DNA from: Pelecanus crispus
Taxonomy: Eukaryota > Chordata > Aves > Pelecaniformes > Pelecanidae
Reading direction: 5' to 3'
DNA length: 64,000 nt
NCBI RefSeq assembly: GCF_030463565.1
Contig: NC_134649.1
Location: forward strand, 37,721,044 to 37,785,043
Shown here: positions 45,660-59,619 of the stretch, in pieces
How the letters are laid out: each line of letters starts with the position of its first letter
How positions within the stretch are numbered: the stretch's first letter is position 1
Notes under the pieces: model-generated
Seen by the model: the letters and a program-made list of their open reading frames with translations, nothing else
The model's database searches: none
What the model was told of the DNA's origin: nothing
Position numbers and translations under genes: made by a program

Positions 45660-48290
45660 CCAAGACGGACCCTGCTCCACTGCTGCTGTGCCAGCTGAAG
45701 AGACATCTGCCCTGGGGCTGCAGGCAAAGCTGCTTACGTGACGGATCCCAGATTCACGTTGGTGAAACTCTTCAGGCTTGACAAAGACCTGCACTGCAAT
45801 AAAATGAATTAAGTCATGCCAGGTAGCTTTGACCCCCTTGGCTGGGAAGGTATTACACAAACCCATCAGTACAGAGATGGGCACTGCCATCAAGGCAGGC
45901 AGCATGCAGGCAGGGCAGGTGACAGCAGCTGCATGTCCATGCTGGACACCGCACTCTCTCCAGAGCCAGGGCTGCCACGTGTCTGTACGGCCCTTGCTGT
46001 GGCATCAGCCCGTGACAGCTCCACAGTACCAACACCCAGCACTGCTTCTGCAGCTCATGGGATTTGTGTATGCAGTGAGCCATTAATTAAAAAACTACCT
46101 ACCACAGATAAAGTATTTGGCATGGGGATGGAGGAGATGGCATTTTTTGTTGGAGGACTTAAATACCTTCCCTTTATAGTGCTGCCAACCCACAGCACAA
46201 ACATGTCAGTGCATGAAAACCATTCTGTGAAATTCAGCAGGCTCATTAGCCAAAGGCATTAAGGGTGAAAATTGACCAAAACACCCTGTAAAGTAAATCA
46301 CATTAAAAAAAAAAAAAAAGTCCTGGATAAACATGAGTGCCACAGCAAGATCCCAAGGACAACAGAACTAGCCCTGCACTGGGACATGAAGTCCTCCCCA
46401 AGCAGCTCTGTCACTGCCACTGTGAGTTTGGCTCAGTCTCAGGGTTGGACTCAGTACATGCCATGACTATGGTCTGGCTAAATAAAGGATTTAATTAGCA
46501 CTTCAACTAGCAGAGAAAGTATCACTAGCTGATCTTGGGGAGCAACAGGTACTTTAAAAAACAGCCTTTTTTAATCCTCAGAGCCATAGGGAAATTACAA
46601 ACCAGTCACTTGACGATCAGAGGAAAATTAAAAGTCCAACTTCAGTGACAACAAAAATAACCCAAAGTCATGATGTGCAATAAACAGCACAGGGACCAGA
46701 AGGCTCTTTAAACAGGTTTTTTAATCTCCTCTCCCCTCTGCTCATAATGTTGCCTTTATTATTTTCTGATGCGGACCCTGATTCTCACAAGTGCAGCGGA
46801 TGCTGACAGCAGGGTAATGGAGCAGCAGCAATTTCTCCTGGGCAGACCTCAGGGATTTAATATGCCTGCAGAGAGTGAGATGGGTGAGAGGCAGCTTGGG
46901 AGGAGAGGGTGAGCTGGGCCAGGAGGTGCCGTGCAATAAGGTGCAATAAAGCCGTGGTGATAAAGAGCCTGCCACGCTGAGCGGGGTTCATCAGTGGTGG
47001 GTGAGCGGTGGCTGCTCACACCAGCACTGTGCCCCTTCCCAGTGCTCTGCGGTGTCTGCCACAGCTGTTGGGGTTGGTGGGGAAGGTGTCCCAAGGACAG
47101 GGATGGATAAGGGTGGTGAGACCAGTGTCCTGAGGCCCTTTGCCCAAGTCTGCCCATGGTTGAATGTTGGAAGTCCATCCTCGCAGACCTTGATGTTCTT
47201 GCCAATCCAGGAGACCCAGGCTGTTGCACAAGTGCTCGCTTGCAGCCAAGGCCCCACTTATTTGGGAGGGTGACTAGCAAGAGCCCCAGACAACAGAGAT
47301 GCAGGATGGGAGGGGGATGCACCATTGCCAGCCCAGATGTTGCCTCCAGGAGCCTCTCTGCACATGGGCAGGTAGAGTCCTGCTCCCCATTTAGTGCTGC
47401 TTATCCAAAGGGTTCCTTTTTAGTTGCATGCTGCATAAGATCAGCATGGCTACCCTTGTTCCTGCAAACACCTCCAATCCCCTTGTCACGACACCCCTTC
47501 CCTCTGGCTTTGAGTGCCTACAGCATCCTCTCACCTGCACAACATCCTTCTCCTGCAAGGGAGATATCTGGGGTCTCCGGCTGCCACAGCTCCTTCTCAC
47601 ACATGCTTGCTGGTGTCAGATGTGGTGGCACAGGCTGTCCCACATTAGGACAGTCTGATTGAGCACAATGCACTGACTGCCATAGAGGGCAGCCTGGGCC
47701 ATGGCCCATGGGAAGGTATCTGCTGGCTTAAGAAAAAGGAAATGTGTTGAGACCTGAACAGCAACTTTCAGGCTCCCGTCCCATGTCTGGCCTCTCAGAG
47801 CTACTATAACCATCATCTCTGCCACGTTTCCCCACTGAGCTTTGCATGGCCATTCACAGTCACCCAGATTTTGACCACTGGCATGAAACCAGCAATGCTG
47901 ACAGACACTGAAGAGGAATATTTAATGGTAGGACATAAGTGGCAATGCAACAGATCCGGTCTGAACAGCAAAGAGTGCCGGAAGAGAGGTCATATCCCAT
48001 CCGTGCCCGCACAAGAGCACCCACTGCAAGGGAAAGCTCTCCTGGTGCCTACAGCCCCTGTGCTGCCTGCCTGTGCCCTTCTGCCTGACAGCAGGACATG
48101 TGACTGTGGCTGGAGTGATGGATGGGGCCAGAGTCTCTCTTTAATAGTATCTCACAGTGGTTTCCGTAAGTTGATGGAGATTGCACAACACTACCAACTG
48201 CCATGCCGGATATATTTTGCAACCAGGGCTTCTATGCCACATCTGTAGGATGATATGCCAGAGCCTTCTGAGGAGGTCTGGGGAAGTTTG
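45660..48290. other. Gene-free interval
   Basis: No gene was recognised. A CAGATAAAG GATA-type motif lies near 46,098. A complex A/T-rich stretch at 46,480-46,760 (TTTAATTAGCAC, ATTATTTTCTGATG) is a weak non-coding-element candidate. An A run lies near 46,304-46,319. Confidence 0.4.
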
Positions 48291-48295
48291 AGCAC

Positions 48296-48336
48296 AGGAA
48301 GAAAAAAAGAAAGAAAAAGAAAAGGAAAAGAAAAAG
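48296..48336. repeat. Purine-only tract
   Basis: Forty-one purines in a row made of GAAA and GGAAAA units. It is low-complexity sequence with no coding meaning. Confidence 0.8.
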
Positions 48337-48339
48337 TCA

Positions 48340-51300
48340 ACAAACTTCTTTCCATAGCAGCTATTTTGGTGAGGCACCCTGGGGTGAGGGGAGCCGGCAC
48401 CAGCCAGCTTTGGAGGCACAGCAGCCCAGCAGGCTTGCTCACAGTTCTGCCCACCCCCAGCAGCTGGGAGAAGGTCACTCTCCCATGAGTAGGTGGCAGT
48501 GCACTGTGAAACACCCAGACGGGGGCTGCAGACATGGCCTGTGCTCACCGAGGAGTAGCTGCAAGACAGAGCTTGAGGTGACACCAACTTCACTGGGGAA
48601 GAAGCGCTGCTGAAGCACGATGGAGGCATTGGCCAGCCGATGAGGGTGGCTGCAGGCTGTCCCAGCTGATAACCCTGGGAAACACCATCCCTGTCACCCA
48701 GGTTCAGTGGCTCATGCTGGAGGGTCAAAGCTCCCATGGCCTGAGCTCACGCCATCTCCCACTCCTTGGCTTCTCTCTGGAAGAGGGAAAGGGACTCCAG
48801 GATACATGGACTGGGCTGGAAGATGTTGGTGAAGATGTTCAAAGAGGCACCAGCCCAGCTGGTACCTCATGCATCCTGAACACCAGCTCCAGCAGCTCCA
48901 TGGCAGAAGCCCACAGCAGTGACTCAAAGAAATGTTGACTCAATATCAACCCACATATTGGCATCGCATCTCACAACCCTTGACAATCTTAAAATACACA
49001 GCACAATCCCAAATGCAAACTAGCACACCCCACAGCAGTATTCCCATAAAATTACCTTCCTTGGAAAAATTTTGTGCCCAGCAAAAGAGCCAGCATGTTG
49101 ACTCTATCAGATTAAGGAGGCCAAAGAAAGAGGACTCCAGGATTGCTGTGTTCCTGGACTCGGACATGAAAACATCAGCTCCTGATTTAGGAGGAAAGAG
49201 ATAATCTCTGACACAGGGGACCTAAAGGACTCTACAAACTGAAACAGGCCATGGGGAAAGGAGCACCTTGCAGGGGCAGGACACCAAACACACGGGCTGA
49301 CTTCCCTGTGCAACAGCCATTCATCAGCAAGGAGATGTGGGTGCAGAGGGAAGCATGGAGCCAAGGTTTCAAAGATGCTCAGGGCTTAAGTGGCTGAAAA
49401 TTGAAGTGCTGGGACACTTTTTCAGCCTGCACTTGACAGTGGGGATGAGATAACGTCAGAAATGCTGAGCGGAGAGCATCTCTTGCAGAAGATTGATTAT
49501 GCCAGCAAGGAACAAAGCCAAAACCATCACGTCAGCCTCTATCCCCTTAGAGCTGAGCGCTGCCACGTGTGGGACCCCTACATGCTGACCAATATGGGTC
49601 CAGTCACAGATTCCCCATTACTGATGAGCCAGATCCAGTGCTGTTCAGGTCATGCCCCTGCCCTGTGCTGGATGTCCCTGCTCCCACCCCAGGACTGGCC
49701 CAGCCAGGGAACAAGAAGCTCTTTTGTCCCCAAACCTAATGGGTTGAAGACCCTTCATGTACCAGCTAGGTCTCTCCTGTTCTTCATGGGTGTTACGGAA
49801 ACCTTATAAAAACCCAGTAAGACAAGACTCAGTGGTAGATCTGCTAAGGACTCCCCAGGTCTTTTGCAACTCATCCATTTTCCCAAGCCCTGCCAACACA
49901 TCTCAGTCCTACCTGGGCTCAGACCATGGCCTCAGTGTGATTGAAGAGCAGAGAGTTTATTAAACACAGGTGTCTCACTGCCATGGGATGGGGAAGGTCT
50001 TGTTAAATTACCTCTTGTCCCAGGGTTAATGTGCCTGAGGAGCCACATTCCCCATTGGCATGAGGGAGAGGATGCACTACATTGCTTTTTCCAGTTGCTT
50101 GCTCTGGAAGTGCTCTTCGGCAGCAGTCAGCACTCCAGCTGCAGGGCAGATGTTAGCAGCCCAGGAGAAAGCTTGGGGTCTCCCAAGGGTGCCCATTGCA
50201 GGTGAATCCACCCACCAGCCCAGCTGCAGGACTGCCTAATCTCTCACCAGCTAATCTGGCAATCACCTGACCAGCCCCTTTCCTCACAGACCCTCCTCTC
50301 CTTAGAAGCAGCTGGAAGCAATTCCCTTTTCCCTTTTTCAAATGGGGTCTGAACTCCCAAGTGATCACACCAAGCCATGGGCTCACTTATTTGTCTTCTC
50401 CAGTGCCTCCCACTATTTTGCAAGGACCATCCTTGCTGTAGTGCTGCCTGCACTTGCCCGTGCAGCTCAGATCCAGCATCACCCCATGCTGGGTGCCTTT
50501 GCCTGCAGATTTGCTCAATGGCTTAAATTGGAATCACTGGAGTCCTTGCATGCTCCTGGAAGCCTCAGCCACCCCAACGGTGCCTCGGTGGTCTGGCTAA
50601 TCCTGATCACACTGCCTGTGCCTGCGTCCTCTCATTTTAGGTGTCTTGGTGCCACCTTTGAACAAGGCGGTATCCAGCTCCTGGGCTGAAGCAAGTCTCC
50701 CCTCTCCCCTGAATTGCATGGGTGAAACAAAAATGGGGTCATCTTCACACTAGCAACTTTCCCCTCATTTTGAGGAACCACCTGGGAACACGCAGACAGC
50801 AGAACTGGCTGTTCACCCCCAAGAGCAGGCACCAGTTTTCCTTTGATGCCTCAGTCCAGCCTGATTTCATCCCATTCAGAGGTGCAGATAACCCAAACCT
50901 CGATCACCAGCTACCTGGGATGCACTGCCCAGCCCCTTCATGCAAGGTCAGCCCTTCTCAGCACTGCCGTGCATCACACTCTCCTTATGATGCCATCAGC
51001 AATACTCACCAAGTTAGTTATTATTTGTTACTGCTGCTGCCTGCTGCCCTCTGAGCAGGTTAAGCAGCCAAAATGCTCCCTGGGGGGCCTGGGCTGAAGG
51101 CAGCAGGACAGTGCATGTCCAGAGTACAAGCATCCAGATCCACTTGGGAATGGAGACTGCAGACAGGACTCATGACTTGGGGAGTGAGGATGTTGGAGGA
51201 ATAACGTGGAAAACACTGCCTTCAAATTTCCATACACACCCTCACTTTTGGGGGGGGGGGCGGGGCAGGGGGGAAGAAAGAAAAAAGGGAAGGGAAAAAA

Positions 51301-51775
51301 AGTATCCTTTTCAAAGCAAGGATGTGGTAAGGCCCAAAAAGCCTCCCCTGACACACGATCCAGGATGCAGAGATGCTGTTTTTTCCAGGAGGAAAGGAAG
51401 GATTTTGCCATCTCCTCTGTTTAATGAGGAATTCATCTTACCTCTCTGCAGGCAACAGTGGCTCAGCATTGCCAGCACCACAGCTCCACATCCCTGGTCT
51501 CTGCCCCATGCCTCAGTTTCCCCACCAGTAAATCAGGTTGATGCTCATCTATGGCAGAGCCATGCGGTGAGGCCTAATACATAGCTGTCAAGCCCTTGGA
51601 GGCCTTCACACCTTCCCCCATCCATCACCATCTAAAATACAAACACAGGGTTTTTGCAGTGCAAAGAGCAGGTCCCAGGCAGGGAGAGACTCTGCCCTTC
51701 AGGGCTTGGACCCTCTCACCTCCCCTCCTCCAGCAACAGGCTCCTTTCCCTCATCTCCTTCCTGCACAGGCCAGA
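48340..51775. other. Gene-free interval
   Basis: No coding exon was recognised. An 11-base G run followed by CGGGGCAGGGGGG lies at 51,250-51,273 and could form a quadruplex. An AGATAACG word lies near 49,447. Confidence 0.4.
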
Positions 51776-51784
51776 AACAGAGCC

Positions 51785-52050
51785 AAGCTAATAATTCAGA
51801 TGACAGAATTAAACTGATCCTGATTAGAAAAAGCCTTTACCCTGAAGAGAGCAAAATCTGGCTCTGTGCTGCCTGTAATCCAATAGTCTCCCACGGCCGT
51901 GCAGCAAACCCGAAACCTGCCTCCAGGCAAAGACACTTTGTCTTGAAACAAGGGAAGTTAAATGTGTCTTAATGGGAATTTTGACACATTTTGCTTTGAT
52001 TTTGCTAATGTTACAAAAGTAGCTGTTAGAAAACATTTCAGCCCCTGTGA
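51785..52050. promoter_or_regulatory. Candidate non-coding element
   Basis: Complex A/T-rich sequence with CTAATAATTCAGATGACAG, CTGATCCTGATTAG and a TTTTGACACATTTTGC core. It stands out from G+C-rich flanks. Function and conservation are unknown. Confidence 0.2.
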
Positions 52051-52059
52051 GGGGTCGGA

Positions 52060-53750
52060 TCTGCACTGCCCAAACTGGGCCCTTTGGAAAGGGATCGTGG
52101 TGGCTGCAGGGAGAAGAGGTTTCAGTGCCAAGTCTCCCCACACTTCCCTGGGTGCAACTATTTCATTACAGGTCCATCAGGGAGCCAGGAACCATCTAGG
52201 TCTCCCAGTTTGCAATGACACCTGTGGGGCAGCCAGCATTACAGATGGGACCTGTTCTTGTCCCCTCGTACAGCCAAAAAACAGGGGGCTAACCCAGGTT
52301 GAGGGTCCCAGGGCTGCCAGGGTGGTGAGGTCTGGCACTGCACTCGGTGGGCACTGAGGATACAGGGCTGCACTGTGGGCATCCCATGGGGCCCACAGAA
52401 ACACCATCATGAGATGCAGAAAAAAAGGATGCATGGGAATTGCTGCAAGAGGAGGTGCTAAGCCAGCACCCCCTTGTGAGACCCTTCAGAAGGCAAAGGC
52501 AGGTCATCCCCAACATGCCCCAGGGCAAATGAGGACCCTTCTCTGCCTGTTTCCACTTCACCTGTACTGTTCGGGTGCAGCGGGGCAGTCATTCCTTGCA
52601 GAAGTGACACTGGCTCTGCATGGATGTAGCATTGACCAAGCAGCAGATGCTGAGCCCCGTTGCTCCCATGTCCACAAGGACTGCAGGAGAAACCCCGATG
52701 AGGGCATGGGGACATGCTGTGCTCTTGAGGGGATGGGAGTGGAGACCCCCCTTACCCCCATGGAGCCTCCTGGCAGCCCTGCCTGGGGTTTTCCCCTCCA
52801 CTGTTTCCAGGCCCAGGCTGGTGTCTCTCATCCGCCCCTGGCAGAGCAGGGTTGGATTCAGCGCAGGCAGGATGGTGACACAAGCACATTAGTAACTTCC
52901 TGAGGTTTCAGCTATTTCTTTCCATTTGGCACCAAAACAGCAGCTGGTGCTTCCCTGGTCCTCAGCAACTTGGGGCTGGGGAGGCCTTCTATATGTCACA
53001 TTAACCCCACTGATATTTCAGGTGCATTTAACCCTGAAGCACATGGGGAAACGCACTGGGAGGGGGGCAGAGGCTTCCCACAGCAAGGCACTAAGGTGTC
53101 AGTAAAACTCTGGGGCCACAGGAGCAGGACATGCTCTCCCCAGCATGTGGGAACTCCTCTGCTCCACATTCACAAGCAGGAGCATCCCTGATGGATGCAG
53201 TTTGGATCTTAACTGCAATCCCAACGAAACACGCTACATAGCTCCTAGTCCCAGGCACTTAGTGGGCAAGAAGCAGGATTTCCTTGGCTTTCCAGCCCTA
53301 GTTCAGCCAGGTGGTCACCTGGCTGGGCTTGCAGCACATCCCTGGCTGAGTTTTGGGGTGGAGCACTCGGGTACCTGCTGCAAGGCTGCTGCATGGGCTG
53401 AACTAGGAGGACGGGGGGAAAAAGAACCTGATGCAGTCAGGATGGCACTAATCTTAGCAAGGCTGAATGCAACTACCCTGACTGGTATAAATCAAACAAA
53501 CAAACAGTCAGGGCTGTGGTGTTACGGGAGGAATCTGTGCACCTCCTCGGAGATGGTGTTTACTTGCAGCAGCTTTTCCCATCCCTGTTTTGGTGGCCCC
53601 ATCCCTACCCGGCCTGCTGCAGCCCACATTTGTAAGCTATTTTTTGTTGTTTTAATGCAATGCTGCAATTCTAACCCAGAGCCTCGGATTGTCAAACAGT
53701 TTTTCTTTTCTTTTCTTTCCTTCAGAAAAAAAAAATACAGCTGAACTAAT
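52060..53750. other. Gene-free interval
   Basis: No gene, repeat or motif cluster was recognised. Confidence 0.4.
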
Positions 53751-53754
53751 TTGA

Positions 53755-54070
53755 TGAAAGGGGAAAATAAAACGTAAGCCAGACTAAACACATGCAGTTC
53801 CTACCTACAGCCAGGGCCCAGCTTCTCCCAGGCCAAAGTCAACACACGTCAATTTTTAACATGACAGGGCTTTAAAAGGGAGGTTTGAGCCCTGGATGAG
53901 AGGCGGCTGGAAAACATTAATAACAAGGTCTGTCAATTAAAGGCAGGCATGACAAGCCACCAAGACAAGGGCTGGGGGGTTTCCCTTCCTCCCCTTCTCT
54001 TCTCTCTTAATTTAGTGAAAAAAAGTGATTTATGAAGAAATCCCCTCCATTCGTCAAAAAAATTCAGCCA
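53755..54070. promoter_or_regulatory. Candidate non-coding element
   Basis: A/T-rich, non-repetitive block with CATTAATAACAAGG, TGTCAATTAAAGG and TCTCTTAATTTAGTG. The first part also resembles a CArG-poor homeodomain-rich regulatory stretch. Evidence is texture and motif content only. Confidence 0.2.
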
Positions 54071-54079
54071 CATTACCAA

Positions 54080-57000
54080 ATGAAGAATGGGCTTTGTTTA
54101 GGAGTCCTGAGAACAGCCCAGCAGGCAAGGATCAAGATCAGCGTGTTAAAGAAAGTGCTTCCTCAAGGGATGTTCTCAGCAGCCCCACTGATCCCAGTGC
54201 GGTTGCTCCCAGTTCACCTGTGCACACTGGGGAAGAGCAGCATCCCAGCTGCCTCCTCTGGACCATCACCATCCAGCAGGATTTGCAGTTACTGTGCCAA
54301 GCTGACTCGGTGGTGATGTGCCTGTTGTACTGAAAATGGCTATTTTGGGTTCTGGCAAAAAAAAAACCCCAACTCAACCTGCTTTTATCAGTCCCATAGG
54401 AAGCATTTCTATGGCTTCTGTGGGCTGGGCAGGTTTCTGTCCTAAGCCACCCACTGGGCTCCAAAACAGCTGGGAAAAACAAGGGAAAGGGGCAGAGCAG
54501 CAGCAGCCCAACCAGCTTTTGGAAATGAAGGCAAAAGCAAGTGGGAAGATGGGTAAGGGGGAGTGAGCGTTTCATTAGGGGGTGGAGGGGGAAAGGGCTT
54601 TTCTCCTGAAGTCCAGGAAATGTCCACCCACTGTGCCAGGAGGAGGTTCCCGTGCTCCAGAGAAGCAGCATTGCCTTTCAGCTGGGGGAGCAGGTAAAGA
54701 TTCAGCCCAGAGGGAAACAGCACAGATTCATTTCACCTTCAACACCTAAATAAATACCGTATCCACAGATACCTACTCTGCACAGAATATACCGTGCTGG
54801 TGTGCATTACATATAGAATATCTACACAGCAGAGGAACTGGCTGGTGGACCAGCTCCAATATCCCGCACTGCAGTATCCTGTCCCCAGCAGCGGCTCAGC
54901 CAGATGCTCCAGCAGGTCTCGAGAGCCCACAGTACTCAAACACAACCCGCTCTGCCTCCCAGCATCAACTGTCTTAGTCTCTGAAGGGGAGAGGACCTTC
55001 CTGGAGGCCCTCCAGGTACACGCATCATGTTCACCCACTGGCCTGACAGCTGCCTGTGCTGGGCTGGAGCAGCACACTTTGAGGGGCTGCTCAGATGTGC
55101 GGAGGCTTCAAGGGCCAGGGGTGCAGAATGCGGTTCTGCCACTTCGTGCGCCACTTTCCAGAGCGTGAGGGGTAAGCTGGGCTCCAGCCCTGCTTTCAGT
55201 TTGCGTTTCACTTTCTCTGGACCAGCAAATAAAACCTCCTTCCAACACACATGGGATTCACTTTGCAAGGATGGGCAGAGCCAAGCCAGGCCGATTTTTT
55301 CAAACAAGTGCCAGGCCTGGCCTGGCCAGGGGGCGAAAGGCTCCCGGACTCTACTAGATACCATCTCCCTCTCTGTTGGGTGCAAAACAAAGTTACATGG
55401 TGCTCTTTTGCTCAGGAGCTTGTAACCATTAAGGATTGTTCCTTAGCACAGACCACGAGCAACATGCCAAGAGAAAGCAATGGGGAAGGTGAAGCCGGTG
55501 CCTTCAGCCCAGTACAGACTAAATGCACTGAAGATTCAGAAACCCTGCAGGAGAGCCGTCCCTGAGCTCCTGCACTGGGCACAGCCACTCCAGTCTTCTC
55601 CATTTGGGGCACACCAGCCTCGCTGCTCAGCTTTGGCCACTGCCATGGCATTGCGGGCAACTAGCCCAGGTGCAGCCCACCCACTCTCAGCACCCCAGAG
55701 CTGGGGCGGGTGAGAGGAGATGATGTTCAACAAGCCAAGCCGGGCACTCCCGTCCCAAGGAAACAGCCACTTTCATCCCCAAAAAGCATGTGAAGGCAGA
55801 GCTCAGAAAGTCTTTGGCTGTCCCTGCTCTGTGCCCACAGCTTCTGGGAAGTGCTTCATCGATGCATCCCACCGCCCCGGCCCCAGCAAGGTGGCTGTTG
55901 GCAGCACTGGTGGCATCTCCACAGGCAGTGGCTGGAAAACACCATCCCGAACAACAGGAGCACCTTGGCTGAAGGCAATAGCAGCTGCCTGTGCTCCTCA
56001 CGCTAATCATTTAAATCATTAGCTCCGGCGGCTTCTACCAAGCCCCTCTGCCACTCGCACTGGGCGAATGCCAGCTGTCAGCTCGCTCCCGGCCCTGCGC
56101 TTCCCATGACAAAGTGGGAGCAGCAGCATGGGGCACGGGAGGAGCGCTGGGGCACAGGTAGATGGTGCCTGGGATGATTTATGCCTTAGCAGCAGATATA
56201 TCGTTCAGGTTTTCTGAGATGCGCTGTCAGCCACAGCTCAGTGGACAACAGCTCAAAGGAGACTGAACCGGTGGAGCCGATCGCTCTGCGGCCCGCAGGG
56301 ACAATCTGTACATCTCAATCCCGATGGCTGCCTGCTGTCACCGCCCTGTTGCTGTGCCCACGCTGTCCTCAAGCACACAGGTCCACCCCCAGCCACATTT
56401 CACACATGCCGCTCTCATCGATCTCCAAATATCCAGCACAGCCTCCCATACTGTCCTCATCCTCCTCCTCCACCCCTTCCCTTCCAGTCAGGCAAAGCAG
56501 CCCCTGCTCCCCACGGTATCACCTAGCAGGATTGCACAGCCCAAAGGAGAGCCCTTTTAAATCAAGTTCACGCCCTGCATCAAGAAAGGTTAGTCTTCCC
56601 ACTCCCCAGTAAAGGATAAACTGATGCCACATTTGATCTCAGCCAAAAAGCCAAGAGGGTTTAAAACATTCATTCATCTCAAGCTGTAAGCAAAGCTTAT
56701 TCTCACTAATCTCGATAATTACTCCACTTCTCCCCCATCACGAGGAGCAGCCATGCGATGGCAAGGTTTCCTTCCTCCACGGGACCCTGCTCAGAGCAGG
56801 GATCAGAGATTTGCAAGAGATTCCCTCTTTAAAGACGTGCTGCTGGCAATGCTGGGCTGGATTCAATAGGATTGCTCCAGACTCCGGAGCAGGATCTGGC
56901 CCCAAATTCTTCCCACTTGAGATTAGCATCTTTGATCCGAGAGCTTCGGGGCTGTTGGTGTCACTATAAGACCAGGAATGTACAAAGTCGTGAGGGATCA

Positions 57001-58085
57001 ATAGGACTTAAATCCTCAAACTCCACAAGATCTTTTCAGATGCAGCAATGGGGGCGAGGATAAATTAAGCATCTCCAGTGCAATATCAAGAGAACAATTA
57101 GCAGAGAAAAGCTGCCCACGAGGGCCTGATGGAACAGAGCAAGGAGATTTTCTTCCCAGAGATGTCTGCTAGAAACAGCCTGAAACATTTCCATTTCTGT
57201 TGCCTTTTAATAGCAAGGTCAGCTCCTTTCTTCCTACCCTGACATCCTCCATCAGGGCCTCTTTCTGGGAACTCGCAGCAATGCACCAGATGTCACAAAG
57301 ACAGAAAAACAACCGGGGGCCAAACTGGGGCATTTCGCCACTGCCCTGAATCCCAAACCACACGGCGCCAGGCTCACTGGGGAGGGGGAGCAGAGAGCAT
57401 CCCCTTGGTGGCACCGCCAGCCCCCCGAGCCCCCAGGGTTGGAAGGACCCCCTTCCTCCCAGGCACGAGCAGCCACCCTGCTCCTGCAAAAAGCCACATG
57501 ACAGCAGCCCCACATGCCTCCAGGCTTCCCCCAGCAGTAACCAGCCACTGGAAATAATCTAAATATTTGCAGCCCAAAGGGGACGACTTCCCCCCCCCCC
57601 CCCATTTTTGCCCCATGCTGGGTTTGAACGGCACCCAGCATAGCTCTGCAGAGTTCCCAGCAGCCCCGATCTGTACTGGCGCAAAAACATCCCCACTTGC
57701 TGGAGGACAGGGACCCTCACAGTGGGCTCTGTCACAGCCCCACCATAGCACCCATGCTGCCAGCACCGGGGCAGCTCTGCCTCTACTTACCCCCAGCAGC
57801 AGATGTCACAAGAAAGCCAGAGCTGTGAGAGGAGAAGACCAACACTACCATCCCAAGAAGAGCATGCTAGCACCCTATGCAAGGGAACACCCCTTTTTAG
57901 CCAGAGGACGCAGTTACTCCCAGATTTCTAGAGGCTTTCTCAAGGCTGCAGACCCCACACATGCAAACACCACGTCAGCTGCTGCCTGGGATGGCAAGGA
58001 TGAAGTAGGGAAGAAAAGAAACCACAAGACTTAAAAAAAGAAATCCACCTATGTTTGGTGATGCTCTGAACTCCTCCTTCAAACT
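54080..58085. other. Gene-free interval
   Basis: No coding exon was recognised. A CTCF-like core CCAGGGGGCG lies at 55,326-55,335 with poor flanks. A 14-base C run occupies 57,590-57,603. A complex A/T-rich stretch lies at about 57,060-57,220. Confidence 0.4.
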
Positions 58086-58092
58086 TTCAGCT

Positions 58093-58124
58093 GAGAGAGA
58101 GAGAGAGAGAGGGAGGGAGGGAGA
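58093..58124. repeat. (GA)n followed by (GGGA)n
   Basis: Nine GA units, then three GGGA units. It is a purine microsatellite and GAGA-type sequence. Confidence 0.85.
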
Positions 58125-58142
58125 CCTCCAAATCCCAGGATT

Positions 58143-58178
58143 CAAGGCTTAAAAATAGATCCAAGGCTTAAAAATAGA
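58143..58178. repeat. 19-bp direct duplication
   Basis: CAAGGCTTAAAAATAGA occurs at 58,143 and again at 58,162, a recent-looking tandem duplication of 19 bases. Confidence 0.8.
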
Positions 58179-58179
58179 C

Positions 58180-59370
58180 AGCTTTGCATTAGCCCTACAA
58201 ATGCAGATGCCTGCCCCGCACTGAAATGAGCAGAAGGAAGCAGAGACCAAAGGGGAAGGAAGGGTGCACGTGTGGGCTTTTATGGGTGGGCAGGTGCCCC
58301 AGATGAGCAGGTCCCCAGGTGGGGACACCACCCTGGCATCCCCTTCCCAGGTGTGCTGCCAAGAGCAGGGGCTGCTGCCTGTTTTCGGGAGGTGGGCATG
58401 GCTCTGGCCACTGCTGTGCAACACCTACCCGCAAACAGCTTATTAGAAACATCTTCAGGTACATGCCGACCTCTGGCAACACCATGCAGGTGCGCACCCT
58501 GTGCCACCCACATCACCCAGGCTGGGGGGAGCCGAGGCAGCGGGTGATGGTGGGTCAGGGCTGGGATTTGGCTTTGCCCACGCTGGCTCCTATTGCCCAC
58601 TCCCACTCCACCTCTCTGCAGCAGGCGCAGGTCATCTCCAGGGATAGCCTGGGATACACCAGCCCTGCTAACCCCCCGCCTGGCCCATCCTGGGCTGCTC
58701 CAACAGCATTGCCAGAGCCACTGGGACGTCCCTGTGGGGCCCCCAGGGGATGGAGGGATGGGAAAAAGAAGGAAAAAAGTAATTCTTCAATCCTTCTGCC
58801 ACCTATGAACTTCCCCCCTTTTGCACGTATTTCCAGATCCTCTATTTTTCCACATTAAAAGGGGCTGGAATAAATGTTACGTTGCAGCAGGTACCTGTGA
58901 ACAAAGGCACAAGTGTGGATGGCCACATGCACAAATTCTCTCCCCTGATTTTTTCAGGTTTTCAAGAGTGACCTTGGAAAAAGAGTATGCCATAGTTCTT
59001 CATGTCATGGGCGATAACACGTTTGTCACCATTCAAACTGTCTGAAGGCTGCCCAGGTTTTATTTTATTGTATTTCTAGGTGTCACCAAGACCCAGCTGA
59101 ATTACATTGCCAACTCCTTCATAAAAAACAACAAAAAAAGTGACTTTGCTTTCCCTCTCCACACCACGCTGGAGATCGCGGCTTGGCACGACTCAGATGT
59201 ATTCAACACATTTTTTTTTTTGCAAGCGTGCAATAGCCGACACTTGCAGGTGAAAGGCCTTGAGCACCTCATCAGGACACTCTAATAAATAAAAATGTTT
59301 AAGCATCGCAGGAATAAGCAGATACAGACTCTTGAAATGTTTGCAAGCCCGTAGCGAGATTCTATTCGTT
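58180..59370. other. Gene-free interval
   Basis: No gene was recognised in this stretch before the next CpG-rich block. Confidence 0.4.
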
Positions 59371-59374
59371 CTTA

Positions 59375-59615
59375 TCAAGCGGCGTGGAGTCGAGCGGTGC
59401 CGTCCCGCAGCTGCGCGGCCCTGGGGTGCCTCCCGTGGGGAACCCCACGGAGCCGCCCGGGCGCACCCCGCCCCGTGAGCCCGGCTCCTGCCCCGGTCCC
59501 CGCTCCGCCGGGCCGCCGGGTTGCGGGCTGGGGGATGCTCAAGGGGGGCGGCTCCGGCCCCCCCGGGCCTGACCCGGCACCGCCGCTGTCTCACCCGCCT
59601 TAGCCAGAAGGTGAC
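59375..59615. promoter_or_regulatory. CpG island
   Basis: CpG density rises sharply over about 240 bases (GCGGCGTGG, CGCGGCC, CCGCCGGGCCGCCGGG words), directly next to the A/T-rich element that follows. No protein of known type is encoded. It may be part of the upstream control region of the gene beyond the right edge. Confidence 0.5.
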
Positions 59616-59619
59616 GCCG

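Noticed and set aside
55326-55335. CTCF-like core CCAGGGGGCG
   Set aside because: The core fits, but the high-information upstream CC positions and downstream bases do not, so it is not promoted to a finding.
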